Shown here: one piece after another, positions 49,765-59,690 of the stretch
Layout: each line of letters opens with the position of its first letter
How positions within the stretch are numbered: position 1 is the stretch's first letter
Assembly (NCBI GenBank): GCA_021804085.1
Contig: JAJZKM010000001.1
Coordinates: 1 to 64,000, forward strand
DNA length: 64,000 nucleotides
Direction of reading: 5' to 3'
Source: a bacterium
Lineage (GTDB): Bacteria > Patescibacteriota > Saccharimonadia > Saccharimonadales > UBA4665
Notes under the pieces: model-generated
Seen by the model: the letters and a program-made list of their open reading frames with translations, nothing else
What the model was told of the DNA's origin: nothing
The model's database searches: none
Translations under genes and position numbers: made by a program

Positions 49765-50614
49765 GTTCGCTTTTAATCTTACCTCCCAAAGTCCTAAGTT
49801 CGTTGAGAGCCTTTTTTGCCTGTTCGTAATTTGGAGGAGAACCGTGCCAATGAAAATCATATTCCATAAAGTCAACACCTTTACCGGGTACTGTATGAGC
49901 AATTATTGCAATAGGTTTTTCAACTATGGCGCGGGCCATTGAACAAGCATCAATGACGTCCTCTATATTATTTCCATCAATTTCAATTACATGCCAGCCA
50001 AATGCCTCCCATTTCTCTTTATAGTCTTCAAGCTGCATTACTGCTTCTGTTGGGCCATCAATTTGAATATTATTTCTATCTATAATGGCTATAACTTTAC
50101 TAAGACGATAATTGCCGGCTAGCATTGCTGCCTCCCATACATTGCCCTCATCCGTTTCACCATCACCCATGACCACATAAACCCAACGATGATTAACTCC
50201 GTCCATACGATGAGCTAACGCTATGCCACAAGCCTGACTTAACCCACTACCCAATGGACCAGAAGTTGATTCTAGCCCCGGAAGCCTTTTTCGCTCAGGA
50301 TGACCCTGCAAGCGTGATCCTAGTTTTCGTAAAGTCATTAATTCCTTACGGTCAAAATATCCTGCCCGAGCCATTGCAGCATAACGAACAGGTATGCAAT
50401 GACCATTAGATAAAATCAGAATATCTCTATCGGCCCAGTCTGGATTACTTGGATCGTGCCTTAAAATGTCAAAGTATAAAGCCGTAAAAATATCTGCCAA
50501 ACCAAGGGGTCCAGCAGAATGCCCACTGCCAGCATGCTCCAACATACGAATTATATCTTCTCTAATATTGTTGGCTATCGTTTCTAGCTGATGAATAGAT
50601 AATTGATGGTTCAT
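49757..50614 (-). CDS. Transketolase, N-terminal (TPP-binding) subunit
   Basis: HAGSGHSAGPLGLADIFTALYF, TPP motif GDGETDEGNVWEAAMLAGNYRLSKVIAIIDRNN. Confidence 0.93.
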   Translation of the reverse strand: MNHQLSIHQLETIANNIREDIIRMLEHAGSGHSAGPLGLADIFTALYFDILRHDPSNPDWADRDILILSNGHCIPVRYAAMARAGYFDRKELMTLRKLGSRLQGHPERKRLPGLESTSGPLGSGLSQACGIALAHRMDGVNHRWVYVVMGDGETDEGNVWEAAMLAGNYRLSKVIAIIDRNNIQIDGPTEAVMQLEDYKEKWEAFGWHVIEIDGNNIEDVIDACSMARAIVEKPIAIIAHTVPGKGVDFMEYDFHWHGSPPNYEQAKKALNELRTLGGKIKSEHE

Positions 50615-50615
50615 T

Positions 50616-51260
50616 TTAGTCGACGGTGTTTTTTATAGCTAATTCTAGTTTAGCATAAGCGTTCTTTGGGTTCGGAGAATTTTGAATGAAACCTCCACTA
50701 TTAATAACATCAATTCCACCGTCCGCTAATAAATTAACGTTCTCATCATTAACTCCACCGTCCCAGCCGATCTCAAGCTTATTATTAACTTCTTTAATCT
50801 GTTTAACCTTACTTAATAATTTCATGTTGGCAGTTGACCCACCTTGATACCCTAAATTACCGCTAAAAATTAAAACATGATCAACTTTTAATAAAAATCT
50901 TTCAACAGATTTAACTGAAGTTTCAGGCAATAACGCAATTCCTACTTTAATACTATTAGCATGAAGCATATCAATATACGTATCAGGACTTTCGACTATT
51001 TCTGCATGTAGAATAACTAAGTTTGGTACAATCCTGCAGGCAATTTCTACTTCGTTGCTTGGATGAATACTCATTATATGGATATCGGCAATAGCATTAT
51101 CCGGCCACCACATCTTATCTATCCCCAGAAGAACCCTTGGAGCCAATGAGCCATCAGAAATATCAATATGTATACGTTTAACAAAAGTTAGTGCTTGATT
51201 AATCTGATGATCATATTCTTTTCTTGATTCTACAGTTACGGTTGGGCAGATTATACTCAC
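50616..51260 (-). CDS. rpe: Ribulose-phosphate 3-epimerase family protein (divergent)
   Basis: HIDISDG, DIHIM and WDGGVN line up with the TIM-barrel motifs; FSGNLGYQGG replaces the usual VxPGFGGQ. Confidence 0.8.
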   Translation of the reverse strand: MSIICPTVTVESRKEYDHQINQALTFVKRIHIDISDGSLAPRVLLGIDKMWWPDNAIADIHIMSIHPSNEVEIACRIVPNLVILHAEIVESPDTYIDMLHANSIKVGIALLPETSVKSVERFLLKVDHVLIFSGNLGYQGGSTANMKLLSKVKQIKEVNNKLEIGWDGGVNDENVNLLADGGIDVINSGGFIQNSPNPKNAYAKLELAIKNTVD

Positions 51261-51277
51261 TTAGCACTCCTTCCCGT

Positions 51278-51724
51278 TTAAGTCAGCTCATCTAGGTCTT
51301 TAATCCTACGAATAAATCGAGTCGCTCCAGCAAATGGGGTACTTAACCAAACACTAGTTATATTTTCGGCTTCTTCAATATTGAACAAACGTGCAGATAG
51401 ACATAACACATTACTATTATCATCATTACGAGCAGCATGGGCCTCAGCACTGTTCCAGCATAAACAAGCCCTTATTCCTTTGAAACGATTTGCTGCAATA
51501 CACATGCCTTGGCCACTACCACAAATTAAAATACCTCTTGGTTCTGGTTCGCCACCTGATAGCATTTTAGTAACAACTCTTGCTGCAAATATCGGATAAT
51601 CATCTTCAGGATCGATTTTATCATCACCCTCGTCAACAACATCGTGACCTAATCGCTCCAAATAATCTTTTATCTGGCGTTTAAGCTCAAATCCATTATG
51701 GTCACATCCTACATATATTTTCAT
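51278..51724 (-). CDS. rpiB: Ribose-5-phosphate isomerase B
   Basis: VGCDHNGFELKRQIKDYL, ILICGSGQGMCIAANRFKGIRA. Confidence 0.95.
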   Translation of the reverse strand: MKIYVGCDHNGFELKRQIKDYLERLGHDVVDEGDDKIDPEDDYPIFAARVVTKMLSGGEPEPRGILICGSGQGMCIAANRFKGIRACLCWNSAEAHAARNDDNSNVLCLSARLFNIEEAENITSVWLSTPFAGATRFIRRIKDLDELT

Positions 51725-52761
51725 GATTCACCATGCAATAGTCTTCCAGTATCTGCAACTAATTCAACCAAACGATTGGAATAGCCCCATTCATTGTCGT
51801 ACCAAATTACGACTTTCGTCAAATTGCCAGCGACTACATTAGTAAGCTCAAGATCAACAATTCCGGAACTTGGATTTCCAATATAATCAGTGCTAACTAA
51901 CGGTTCATTAGATACCGAAACTATTCCCTGATAATAGGGTTCTTGCGAAGCTTTAATCAGCGCTTCGTTAATAGCTTCCTTAGAAGTGTTCGTGCGAAAC
52001 AGCATGGTTACGTCACTTAGACTTACTACTGGCGTAGGAACTCTAACACTCAAGCCATCAAATTTACCGACCAAGTTTGGAACAGTTTTCGCTACGGCTA
52101 TAGCTGCTCCGGTTGTTGTGGGAACTATGTTATGTGAGGCTGCCCTACCTTCTCGCAGGTCCTTTGCTGGACTATCTGTAAGTGTTTGTGATGCAGTATC
52201 ACTATGTACAGTAGTAAGCATAGCTTTTTCGATCCCAAATTCCCGATCAAGAATATCCATAACTGCAGCGACGCTATTGGTTGTGCATGAAGCATTGGAA
52301 ATTATATTACCGGCATTTTTAAGTTCGCTATCATTTGCACCAATAACTATAGTCTTAACATCTTCACTTTTTGTTGGAGCTGAGATAATAACTTTCTTAG
52401 CACCTGCTTTCAAATGAGCATTAGCAGTATCTGAGGTAGTAAAGCGCCCAGTTGATTCAATCACTACATCCACCCCAAGATCACCCCAAGGCAACATAGA
52501 AGGATCTTTTTCAGCATATATAGGTATGTTATGGTCATCAACTATTAGGTGTTTATCATCGAAGGACACCCTATGTTCATAATGGCCATAATTTGAGTCG
52601 TTGCTAAGGAGATAAGCCAGAGTCTTAGTGTCGGTTAAATCATTGATTGCTACGACTTCTAAATCCTCTCGTTCGTTAGCTATCCTGAATGCAATTCTAC
52701 CAATTCGTCCAAAACCATTAATCGAAACTTTTGTTTTCATCCTACCCCCTTTTTTTGGCAA
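51721..52761 (-). CDS. gap: Glyceraldehyde-3-phosphate dehydrogenase (likely start MKTKVSINGFG)
   Basis: NGFGRIGR, SNASCTTN catalytic motif, WYDNEWGYSNRLVEL. Confidence 0.97.
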   Translation of the reverse strand: MPKKGGRMKTKVSINGFGRIGRIAFRIANEREDLEVVAINDLTDTKTLAYLLSNDSNYGHYEHRVSFDDKHLIVDDHNIPIYAEKDPSMLPWGDLGVDVVIESTGRFTTSDTANAHLKAGAKKVIISAPTKSEDVKTIVIGANDSELKNAGNIISNASCTTNSVAAVMDILDREFGIEKAMLTTVHSDTASQTLTDSPAKDLREGRAASHNIVPTTTGAAIAVAKTVPNLVGKFDGLSVRVPTPVVSLSDVTMLFRTNTSKEAINEALIKASQEPYYQGIVSVSNEPLVSTDYIGNPSSGIVDLELTNVVAGNLTKVVIWYDNEWGYSNRLVELVADTGRLLHGES

Positions 52762-52826
52762 ATTTTATTTTTTCATACTTCTTATAAGCTTAGTATACCA
52801 GTTTCGTTACTTTAATATATACGTTA

Positions 52827-53366
52827 TTACTGAGATAATGCTTTTTCATATCTGCTGATCGATTCATTTATGATACGTTTTGCCACTACTTCATCACCCC
52901 ATCCAAGAACTTTAGTGCTACCTGGTTTTTTTAAATCCTTGTAATGAGTAAAGTGCTCTCTGATTTTGTCCTGCCAGCGCTGTCCGAGATCATCTAGTGA
53001 CTTTAACGAATCCCCACTATCTCGATCATCAGCGGGTACAGCAATAATTTTATGATCGCCTTCTCCGTCATCTTCAAACTGTAGAACCCCTATATACCTA
53101 CATTCTAGCCAAACTCCAGTAGGTATTGGCTCACTACAAACCACCAATACATCCAGTTCGTCACCATCTTCGTCCTTTGTCGCTGGTATAAAACCATAAT
53201 TTACAGGCTTAGCATATATAGAAGGTTCGACTCGGTCGATCATAAAATTACACCGCTCTCTATCATATTCTATTTTCAAATGGCTACCTTGAGATATTTC
53301 GATGACAGCGTTAAGATGTCCATTTTCAATATCGCCTGGAGATAAAACCTTATTGTAATCAGTCAT
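52827..53366 (-). CDS. ppa: Inorganic pyrophosphatase
   Basis: NYGFIPATKDEDGDELDVLVV and DDRDSGD motifs. Confidence 0.96.
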   Translation of the reverse strand: MTDYNKVLSPGDIENGHLNAVIEISQGSHLKIEYDRERCNFMIDRVEPSIYAKPVNYGFIPATKDEDGDELDVLVVCSEPIPTGVWLECRYIGVLQFEDDGEGDHKIIAVPADDRDSGDSLKSLDDLGQRWQDKIREHFTHYKDLKKPGSTKVLGWGDEVVAKRIINESISRYEKALSQ

Positions 53367-53515
53367 TGTTACGCTCCTATTTAATATATTGTAGCACTCG
53401 AATAGATAATATATCTAAGAATTTAAACGCCCATTAAATTATGATTGCTATTAGTCATAATTAATAATTTTAAAAAATAATCATGCCCAAGTCGTCGTAT
53501 TGTTTAGAGCTATCT

Positions 53516-54499
53516 TTATTCTGTAGACGATTTAATCTTACGATTTTTTTCCTCTAAATACTCACGAATTTTTAATGCTGCGGTAGCACCTTCGCCGGCT
53601 GCACTTGCGATTTGCATAGTAGCACCACTCCGAACATCTCCAGCAACAAAAACTCCGGGAATATTTGTTTCTAAGTTTGCATTAGTAACCAAAAATCCTT
53701 GTTCATTGAGCTCAATTGATGAGTTCCTTAAGAAATCAGTATTTGGCCTAAGTCCAATAAAAATAAAAACTCCATCTACGACATAATTCTGATTTTTTCC
53801 GTCTAGGGTTTTACCTATTATTTCCTTTACGCCTTTTTCATCCCCTAAAATTTCTTGAGGGGAAACTCCGATATGTACACTGACTTTGCCACTATCTATG
53901 AAAGTCTGCAACTCTTTAACCAAAATATCACTGGCTTTTATCTTCGAACGAACTAACAAGTCTATATGAGAAGCAAAACGTGTCAAGAAAATAGTCTCTT
54001 GTAGGGCTGAATTTCCGCCGCCGATTACGGCCAATCTTTTATCTCTATAGAAGGCACCATCACAGGTAGCACAATAATGTACCCCACGCGCATAATACTG
54101 CTCTTCACCTGGAATACCAGTTTTCTTATAGTCGCATCCCGTAGCGACAAGAACAGCCTGAGCAAGTAGATCTTTGTCATCCACCTTAACTTTAAGTATT
54201 TTTCCGTTACTTTCTATTGAAGTAACCTCACCTAGTTCTATTTTAGCGCCAAATCTTTCGGCTTGTACCCTTAGGTTATCGGCCAGATCTAATCCGTGAA
54301 CACCCTGACTAAACCCTGGATAATTATCTATAATATCCGTCACTGCTGCCAATCCACCGATAACTCCACGCTCGATTAATAAAGTATCAATATCCTCGCG
54401 AGTAGTGTATATCGCAGCAGTCAAGGCTGCCGGCCCAGCACCAACCATAATTACATCATATATTTTGTCGTTGCTCATAATCTCCTTTAGTATACGCAC
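53516..54499 (-). CDS. trxB: Thioredoxin-disulfide reductase
   Basis: GAGPAALTAAIYTTRE FAD motif, CATCDGAFY redox motif, VFVAGDVRSGATMQIASAAGEG. Confidence 0.95.
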   Translation of the reverse strand: MRILKEIMSNDKIYDVIMVGAGPAALTAAIYTTREDIDTLLIERGVIGGLAAVTDIIDNYPGFSQGVHGLDLADNLRVQAERFGAKIELGEVTSIESNGKILKVKVDDKDLLAQAVLVATGCDYKKTGIPGEEQYYARGVHYCATCDGAFYRDKRLAVIGGGNSALQETIFLTRFASHIDLLVRSKIKASDILVKELQTFIDSGKVSVHIGVSPQEILGDEKGVKEIIGKTLDGKNQNYVVDGVFIFIGLRPNTDFLRNSSIELNEQGFLVTNANLETNIPGVFVAGDVRSGATMQIASAAGEGATAALKIREYLEEKNRKIKSSTE

Positions 54500-54538
54500 T
54501 CTAATGAACTACTCTAACTCGTAATATACGACTAACAA

Positions 54539-54787
54539 TTAATTAAGGGCTGGCGCTAATTTAGCTAGGTTATAACCAACTATAATTTCTTGGGAATCAT
54601 CAGTCTTAGTTACAACCGTAACAGGCACCGTCAAGGCACCGCTAATCTTGTGGGCTTCATCTCTACGATGTGGTTCATGGTCAAGATTAACTTCTTCGTA
54701 ATTTTTACCTTTAGCTTTAAGATAATTTTTAACCATTTGACAATACCCACATGTATCGGTTGTAAAGATCGTTATACTTTTGACCAT
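54539..54787 (-). CDS. Glutaredoxin-family / NrdH- or mycoredoxin-like protein
   Basis: TTDTCGYCQMVKNYLKAKGKNYEEVNLD with CxxC and TVPV motif. Confidence 0.88.
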   Translation of the reverse strand: MVKSITIFTTDTCGYCQMVKNYLKAKGKNYEEVNLDHEPHRRDEAHKISGALTVPVTVVTKTDDSQEIIVGYNLAKLAPALN

Positions 54788-54934
54788 CTATTAATCTCCT
54801 GTTGGCTTTACATTATTATATAAGCCCTTTTAATTAACTGTTTGTTTCTTGATTAGGTCTTATTACCAATAATTATAGAATAGTGTTGGTTTTTTCGTCA
54901 ATACACTATATATTGTGCTTTTTAGTACAGATAT

Positions 54935-55480
54935 CTAGTTGGCGGACAATACATCTACTACAAAAACCAGATTAGAATTAGCTGGTATTCCGCTAGAACC
55001 TGCAGAACCATAGGCTAGATCGGCTGGAATTAATAATTCTCGTATCCCACCAACTTTCATACCAGGAATGCCTATGCTCCAGCCAGATATAACATTATTC
55101 AGTGACAAATTCATCGCAACGCCACCATGAGCTCCTGAGTCGTCAAAAATCACTCCAGTGTTGGCCAAAGCTCCTACATAGCAGACATTAATTGTGGCAC
55201 CTGTATTTATTTTTGGTCCTGTTCCTTGTTGAATATCACTTGTTTCTAATTGAGTTAATTTTGTTTTTGGGGCTGTGTATCCTTGCATTACAGAGCCAAC
55301 CTTTGCGTCAAAACCACTAGGACAATTGCTCGCACTGCTTGTTGTTGGACTAGGAGTCTGAACCTGAGGCGTAGAAGAATTATTACTACTCGAAACTGTC
55401 AATATAACCGCAATCGCAAGAGCAGACGACGTGACTAAAAATAATGCTGCTCCAAAACCTGCAAAAATTCTTCCCTTCAT
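54935..55480 (-). CDS. Exported FKBP-type peptidyl-prolyl isomerase (likely start MKGRIFAGFG)
   Basis: N-terminal TM/signal, GMKVGGIRELLIPADLAYGSAG; tracked ORF extends upstream into the NUDIX gene. Confidence 0.9.
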   Translation of the reverse strand: MKGRIFAGFGAALFLVTSSALAIAVILTVSSSNNSSTPQVQTPSPTTSSASNCPSGFDAKVGSVMQGYTAPKTKLTQLETSDIQQGTGPKINTGATINVCYVGALANTGVIFDDSGAHGGVAMNLSLNNVISGWSIGIPGMKVGGIRELLIPADLAYGSAGSSGIPANSNLVFVVDVLSAN

Positions 55481-55502
55481 AATTTTATTATATATCAAAA
55501 AA

Positions 55503-55943
55503 TTAGGTAATGTCGACCGGCTGGTCAGGAAATCCATTCTTAAAGGAATCTATCAATGCAGCCTTAAGTTTAGGTGACAGTAACTCAATGCTTGGCAGAT
55601 TACTAATTTCATACCAAGTTGGCTCGTACAAGTTATTACCGATTTTATTAATTTTAAACTCATCTGAATTTGGATCTAGTCTAACCTCTCCACTCACGTA
55701 TTCGCTTAGAAATACATATTGCGTCCCATAGGGCTCATGAACCCGTTCAATAAATACAAGTTTTAATGAGCCTATTGTTAGGCATGATTCTTCGGCAACT
55801 TCCCTCATTGCTGCCTGAATTAAATTTTCCCCTAAGTCGACTGCACCGCCAATCAAAATGTCATATTCTCTACCAAACTTATTTCTGTGCATCAGTAAAA
55901 TTTGATCATTTTTGCGTATTAGAACGCGAGCAGATGATTTCAT
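55503..55943 (-). CDS. NUDIX hydrolase
   Basis: Nudix box GAVDLGENLIQAAMREVAEESCL (Ser in place of the usual Gly). Confidence 0.88.
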   Translation of the reverse strand: MKSSARVLIRKNDQILLMHRNKFGREYDILIGGAVDLGENLIQAAMREVAEESCLTIGSLKLVFIERVHEPYGTQYVFLSEYVSGEVRLDPNSDEFKINKIGNNLYEPTWYEISNLPSIELLSPKLKAALIDSFKNGFPDQPVDIT

Positions 55944-58450
55944 TGGTTCTTATTATATAGCTTAATCTTCTGGTTTAGGGTCTTTATTAAATTGCTAAGT
56001 TCTTGATCGGTAAGAGTTCGGATATTGCTATTAGCGCTAACCCTGAAAGTCCAGTTAGTCTCATTTTTGCCTTCTGCGCGATAAGCGTCAATAGTTTTTA
56101 TATCAAGTTTTATATCGTTCAACACTTCTTCTTTTACGAACTTATCCAGTTGATCATATAGCTGCTGATAGCTTCCTCCATTATCACTAATGGTTATATC
56201 CTGATGAACAGCAGGAAATTTACTTAACGGAATGTATTTACGGGATAGGTCCTTTGTCAAACTAGTCAAAATATTTACATTTAGCTCAAAACCAGCACAA
56301 AACTTTGGCAATTTTAATCTTTGACGGGTTTTAGGATTAAACTCACCAATAACACCAATAATATTATCGTTAAGAGATATTAGAGCACTTCTTGACTCAA
56401 CAAACGGTTTGATCATTTGAACTGAACTTTCATCAACCACACGATCTAGAGATAAGAATCTTAAGCCAGATCTGTCCAAGTTTAATGCTCCAAGTAAATA
56501 TTCTAACCAAGCCCGAGCTTGATAATAAGCTGGCCCTTGGTAATTTTGTTCTGCAGTTTTATCATCCGACGACACCACCAGGGCTAGACGCTCTTCCTCA
56601 ATAGGTAGTTTTTCGTTATCTACGATAGTAGATAAATGTGTTTTATTAATTTCGAATAATGCAAAACGGCCATAACCACCTTTATGGTTTGCATGAATCT
56701 TATTCAGCAAACTCGGCATAAGAGATAAACGATAGTACTCTATCTCAGGACTTAGTGCATTGGTTAGTTTTATAGCCTTGCCACGATCTTGGTTAACTGC
56801 ATCAATAAGCTTTGCATCAATAAAACTGTAGGTCAAAACTTCGTTACCACCGGCCGCTACCAAAGAACTACTAATTTTACGCTTTACCAAGGAATCATCG
56901 TCGGGCACGATTGCAGAAACCTGTCGAAGCGGTAATGAGTGAGGCAGATTATCAAAACCATATAAACGAGCTATTTCTTCAATAACATCAACCGGTTCAT
57001 TAATGTCTGTTCGCCAGAACGGAACTTTAAGTTTAATCTTTTTATCTTCAATCTCGGCATTTAATTCTGCGTTAGCTAGAATTTCAATAATTTTATTTGG
57101 ATTAAGCTCCATACCCATATATGAGTTAACCTTTTCAATATCTACAGAAACTTCACTAATATATTTATAGTTATTAGATGAAGTAACAGCAACTTCGGAT
57201 GATAATTTTGCAGAATTACATATTTCTTGAATGAGTGAATAAGTAAAAGCGATTACCGGTGCGCATTGAAGTGGTGATTGACCTTTAGTAAATCTAGTTA
57301 CTGCTTCAGAGAAAATGCCATGAGAAAATGCCGAGCGACGGATACGATACATATCAAAGCTAGCACACTCTAGAACTATAGAAGTAGTGTCAGAATCAAT
57401 TTCCGAGTTAAGACCGCCCATTATCCCTCCAAGCCCAATAGCTCCATCGTGATTAGCGATCACTATATCCTCATTAGATAATTCTATTTCTCGATTATCT
57501 AGTAATACTAGTTTTTCATTGGGAAATGCATTCCTAACCTGCAACATTATGCCGTTCTTGTCTTCTATTTTAGCAGCATCATATGCATGTAACGGTTGGC
57601 CGGTAACTAACATAACATAATTTGTGATATCTACTATGTTATTAATAGGTTTTATCCCTGACCTAGAAAGGTAACTTTGCAGCCATAGAGGACTTTTGTT
57701 AATAGTAATATTGGAAATTTCTACCGCCATGAACAGAGGGCATCCTTTTGCGATAAGCTGATTGTCTATACTGATCCTACCCTTAATGTCTGAATCTAGT
57801 TTGTTGTCGAGGCTATACCACTTTGGACTCTTAAAGGGCTGGTTAAAGATAGCAAACAATTCACGAGCTATCCCTAGTTGACCGAATAAATCCGGTCGAT
57901 GTGTAAACATTTTATTTTCAATGTCGATTACCCAGTCATCTAGTGCAAGTATTTCGGTTAAAAAAAGGCCAAAGTCTTTTTCAGACAGTTCAACAATCCC
58001 ATCGTGTTCCTGCGATATAGCTAATTCCTTAGCACTTGCTAGCATACCATTACTTTTAGTACCCATAATAGATCTAACTTCAAGAACCAAAGGATCATTC
58101 CCGGCAGTCACCGGCACAATTGAACCGGGCGGAATCCATGCTGCTACCATACCAGATTTGACGTTAGAGGCTCCACAAACCACACTTATTAATCCTTGCT
58201 CATTGCGTTCAATATTGTCTGTTTTGCCTTTGTCGTCTATTAAACAAGCATTAAGATGATCACTACCCTCAATTTTTTCACAATGAACGACTTTAACTGC
58301 CATAATGTTTTGATATATAGAGGAGAGATTAATCTTATCTTCAACTGCACCTAGTTGAGCACCTATACGCTCAAGAATTAATTTTGGATCTGTAACAGGA
58401 AGCGCTCTTCCGTCGATAAGTTTTTGAATTAATGCCAACGAAACTTTCAT
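55940..58450 (-). CDS. pheT: Phenylalanyl-tRNA synthetase beta subunit
   Basis: tRNA-binding domain, B3/B4 and B5 regions, C-terminal anticodon-binding domain; follows pheS with 4-bp overlap. Confidence 0.96.
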   Translation of the reverse strand: MKVSLALIQKLIDGRALPVTDPKLILERIGAQLGAVEDKINLSSIYQNIMAVKVVHCEKIEGSDHLNACLIDDKGKTDNIERNEQGLISVVCGASNVKSGMVAAWIPPGSIVPVTAGNDPLVLEVRSIMGTKSNGMLASAKELAISQEHDGIVELSEKDFGLFLTEILALDDWVIDIENKMFTHRPDLFGQLGIARELFAIFNQPFKSPKWYSLDNKLDSDIKGRISIDNQLIAKGCPLFMAVEISNITINKSPLWLQSYLSRSGIKPINNIVDITNYVMLVTGQPLHAYDAAKIEDKNGIMLQVRNAFPNEKLVLLDNREIELSNEDIVIANHDGAIGLGGIMGGLNSEIDSDTTSIVLECASFDMYRIRRSAFSHGIFSEAVTRFTKGQSPLQCAPVIAFTYSLIQEICNSAKLSSEVAVTSSNNYKYISEVSVDIEKVNSYMGMELNPNKIIEILANAELNAEIEDKKIKLKVPFWRTDINEPVDVIEEIARLYGFDNLPHSLPLRQVSAIVPDDDSLVKRKISSSLVAAGGNEVLTYSFIDAKLIDAVNQDRGKAIKLTNALSPEIEYYRLSLMPSLLNKIHANHKGGYGRFALFEINKTHLSTIVDNEKLPIEEERLALVVSSDDKTAEQNYQGPAYYQARAWLEYLLGALNLDRSGLRFLSLDRVVDESSVQMIKPFVESRSALISLNDNIIGVIGEFNPKTRQRLKLPKFCAGFELNVNILTSLTKDLSRKYIPLSKFPAVHQDITISDNGGSYQQLYDQLDKFVKEEVLNDIKLDIKTIDAYRAEGKNETNWTFRVSANSNIRTLTDQELSNLIKTLNQKIKLYNKNQ

Positions 58451-59520
58451 TTATAATTCTCCGGAGAAAATTGTCGTAAAAAAGATAATTTAGCGGATTC
58501 AAAATTACGAACATCCTCGACGTCGTGTTTCCACATCACTAACCGGTCAACACCACACCCCCAGGCAAATCCTTGATATAAGTTAGCATCTATTCCAGCA
58601 GCTGTTAGGACGTTCGGATGAATCATTCCACAGCCCAGGATTTCAATCCATCCGGAATACGAGCATACTTGACAGCCAGATTTGGAACAAAACGGACAAC
58701 TAATAGAGAACTCAAAAGATGGCTCAGTAAAAGGAAAGTAGAATGGTTGAGTTTTAATTTCTATTTTTGTTTTGTAAAAACTTTCTAGAAATACATTTAT
58801 CGTAGAGATCAAATTACCAATCGTAACTCCTAGACCAACATATATACCTTCAATTTGATAAAACGTATGTTCGTGACGAGTATCAATATCTTCATTGCGA
58901 AAAACTCGACCAGGAATCAGCACGGCTATTGGTTTGCCTTCAGCTAAATCACCCGAAAATCGCCTAAGCACTCGATTTTGCATCGTAGATGTATGCGCGG
59001 GGGCAATTAAAGGCTTACCATTTTTATCTAACTGTTCAGTCATGAAGGTATCATAGTCATCTCTTGCTGGATGACCTTCTGGAAAATTAAGCGAGCCAAA
59101 CATATGCCAATCGTCATCAATTTCGCGAGACTGAACAACTCTAAATCCCATCGACATAAAAATATCAGAGATTATTTCTAGTTCAGCAGTAATTGGGTGT
59201 TGGCTGCCTACCGCAGCGGAAAGTAAAGCAGGACGTTTTGCAGGTTCACAATTCGCAGCAAAAGGAGCAGTAATATCTATTGGTTCTTGTAAATCTGTAT
59301 CGCTGTCTTTTTTAGTTATAAGTTCACTAAGTTCATTTTTTAGATCATTAACCGCCTTACCAAAAGCTGCACGTTGATCAGGCTCAATATCTGTAATGCG
59401 AGAATATAATGATCTAAGCTGTGTAGACCGGGTCAGAGCTGATAGGTCATCAAAATCAGAAATATTTTGAAGCAGCTGTTCTTTCACCAAAGATAGTTCT
59501 TTATGTAGTTCTTCATTCAT
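58447..59520 (-). CDS. pheS: Phenylalanyl-tRNA synthetase alpha subunit
   Basis: Class II motifs (DTRHEHTFYQIEGIYVG, GCGMIHPNVL, GFAWGCGVDRLVM). Confidence 0.97.
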   Translation of the reverse strand: MNEELHKELSLVKEQLLQNISDFDDLSALTRSTQLRSLYSRITDIEPDQRAAFGKAVNDLKNELSELITKKDSDTDLQEPIDITAPFAANCEPAKRPALLSAAVGSQHPITAELEIISDIFMSMGFRVVQSREIDDDWHMFGSLNFPEGHPARDDYDTFMTEQLDKNGKPLIAPAHTSTMQNRVLRRFSGDLAEGKPIAVLIPGRVFRNEDIDTRHEHTFYQIEGIYVGLGVTIGNLISTINVFLESFYKTKIEIKTQPFYFPFTEPSFEFSISCPFCSKSGCQVCSYSGWIEILGCGMIHPNVLTAAGIDANLYQGFAWGCGVDRLVMWKHDVEDVRNFESAKLSFLRQFSPENYK

Positions 59521-59690
59521 TATTTAGTAAATAATATTATAACAGATGTCATATACTTAGATATTTCACTATTTTCGTCTATTGCTCGTTTTCGGTAATT
59601 GAACTTTTGTCTTGCAGATAACGATATTTGATAATAAAACCTTTTTAAGAATAATTTCCTAGGCCTAATAATGCTAAAAAATGGATATTT

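Noticed and set aside
48781-49902. Extended N-terminus of the transketolase C-subunit ORF
   Set aside because: The extra 46 residues overlap the N-subunit gene out of frame; MNNLYVDLTG at 49764 is the better start.
53395-53410. TAGCACTCG resembling a CIRCE half-site upstream of ppa
   Set aside because: No matching GAGTGCTA half-site at 9-nt spacing.
59521-59690. T-box or similar riboswitch upstream of pheS
   Set aside because: Predicted start (extended -10 TGTTATAAT) leaves only a very short leader; no T-box or specifier structure visible.
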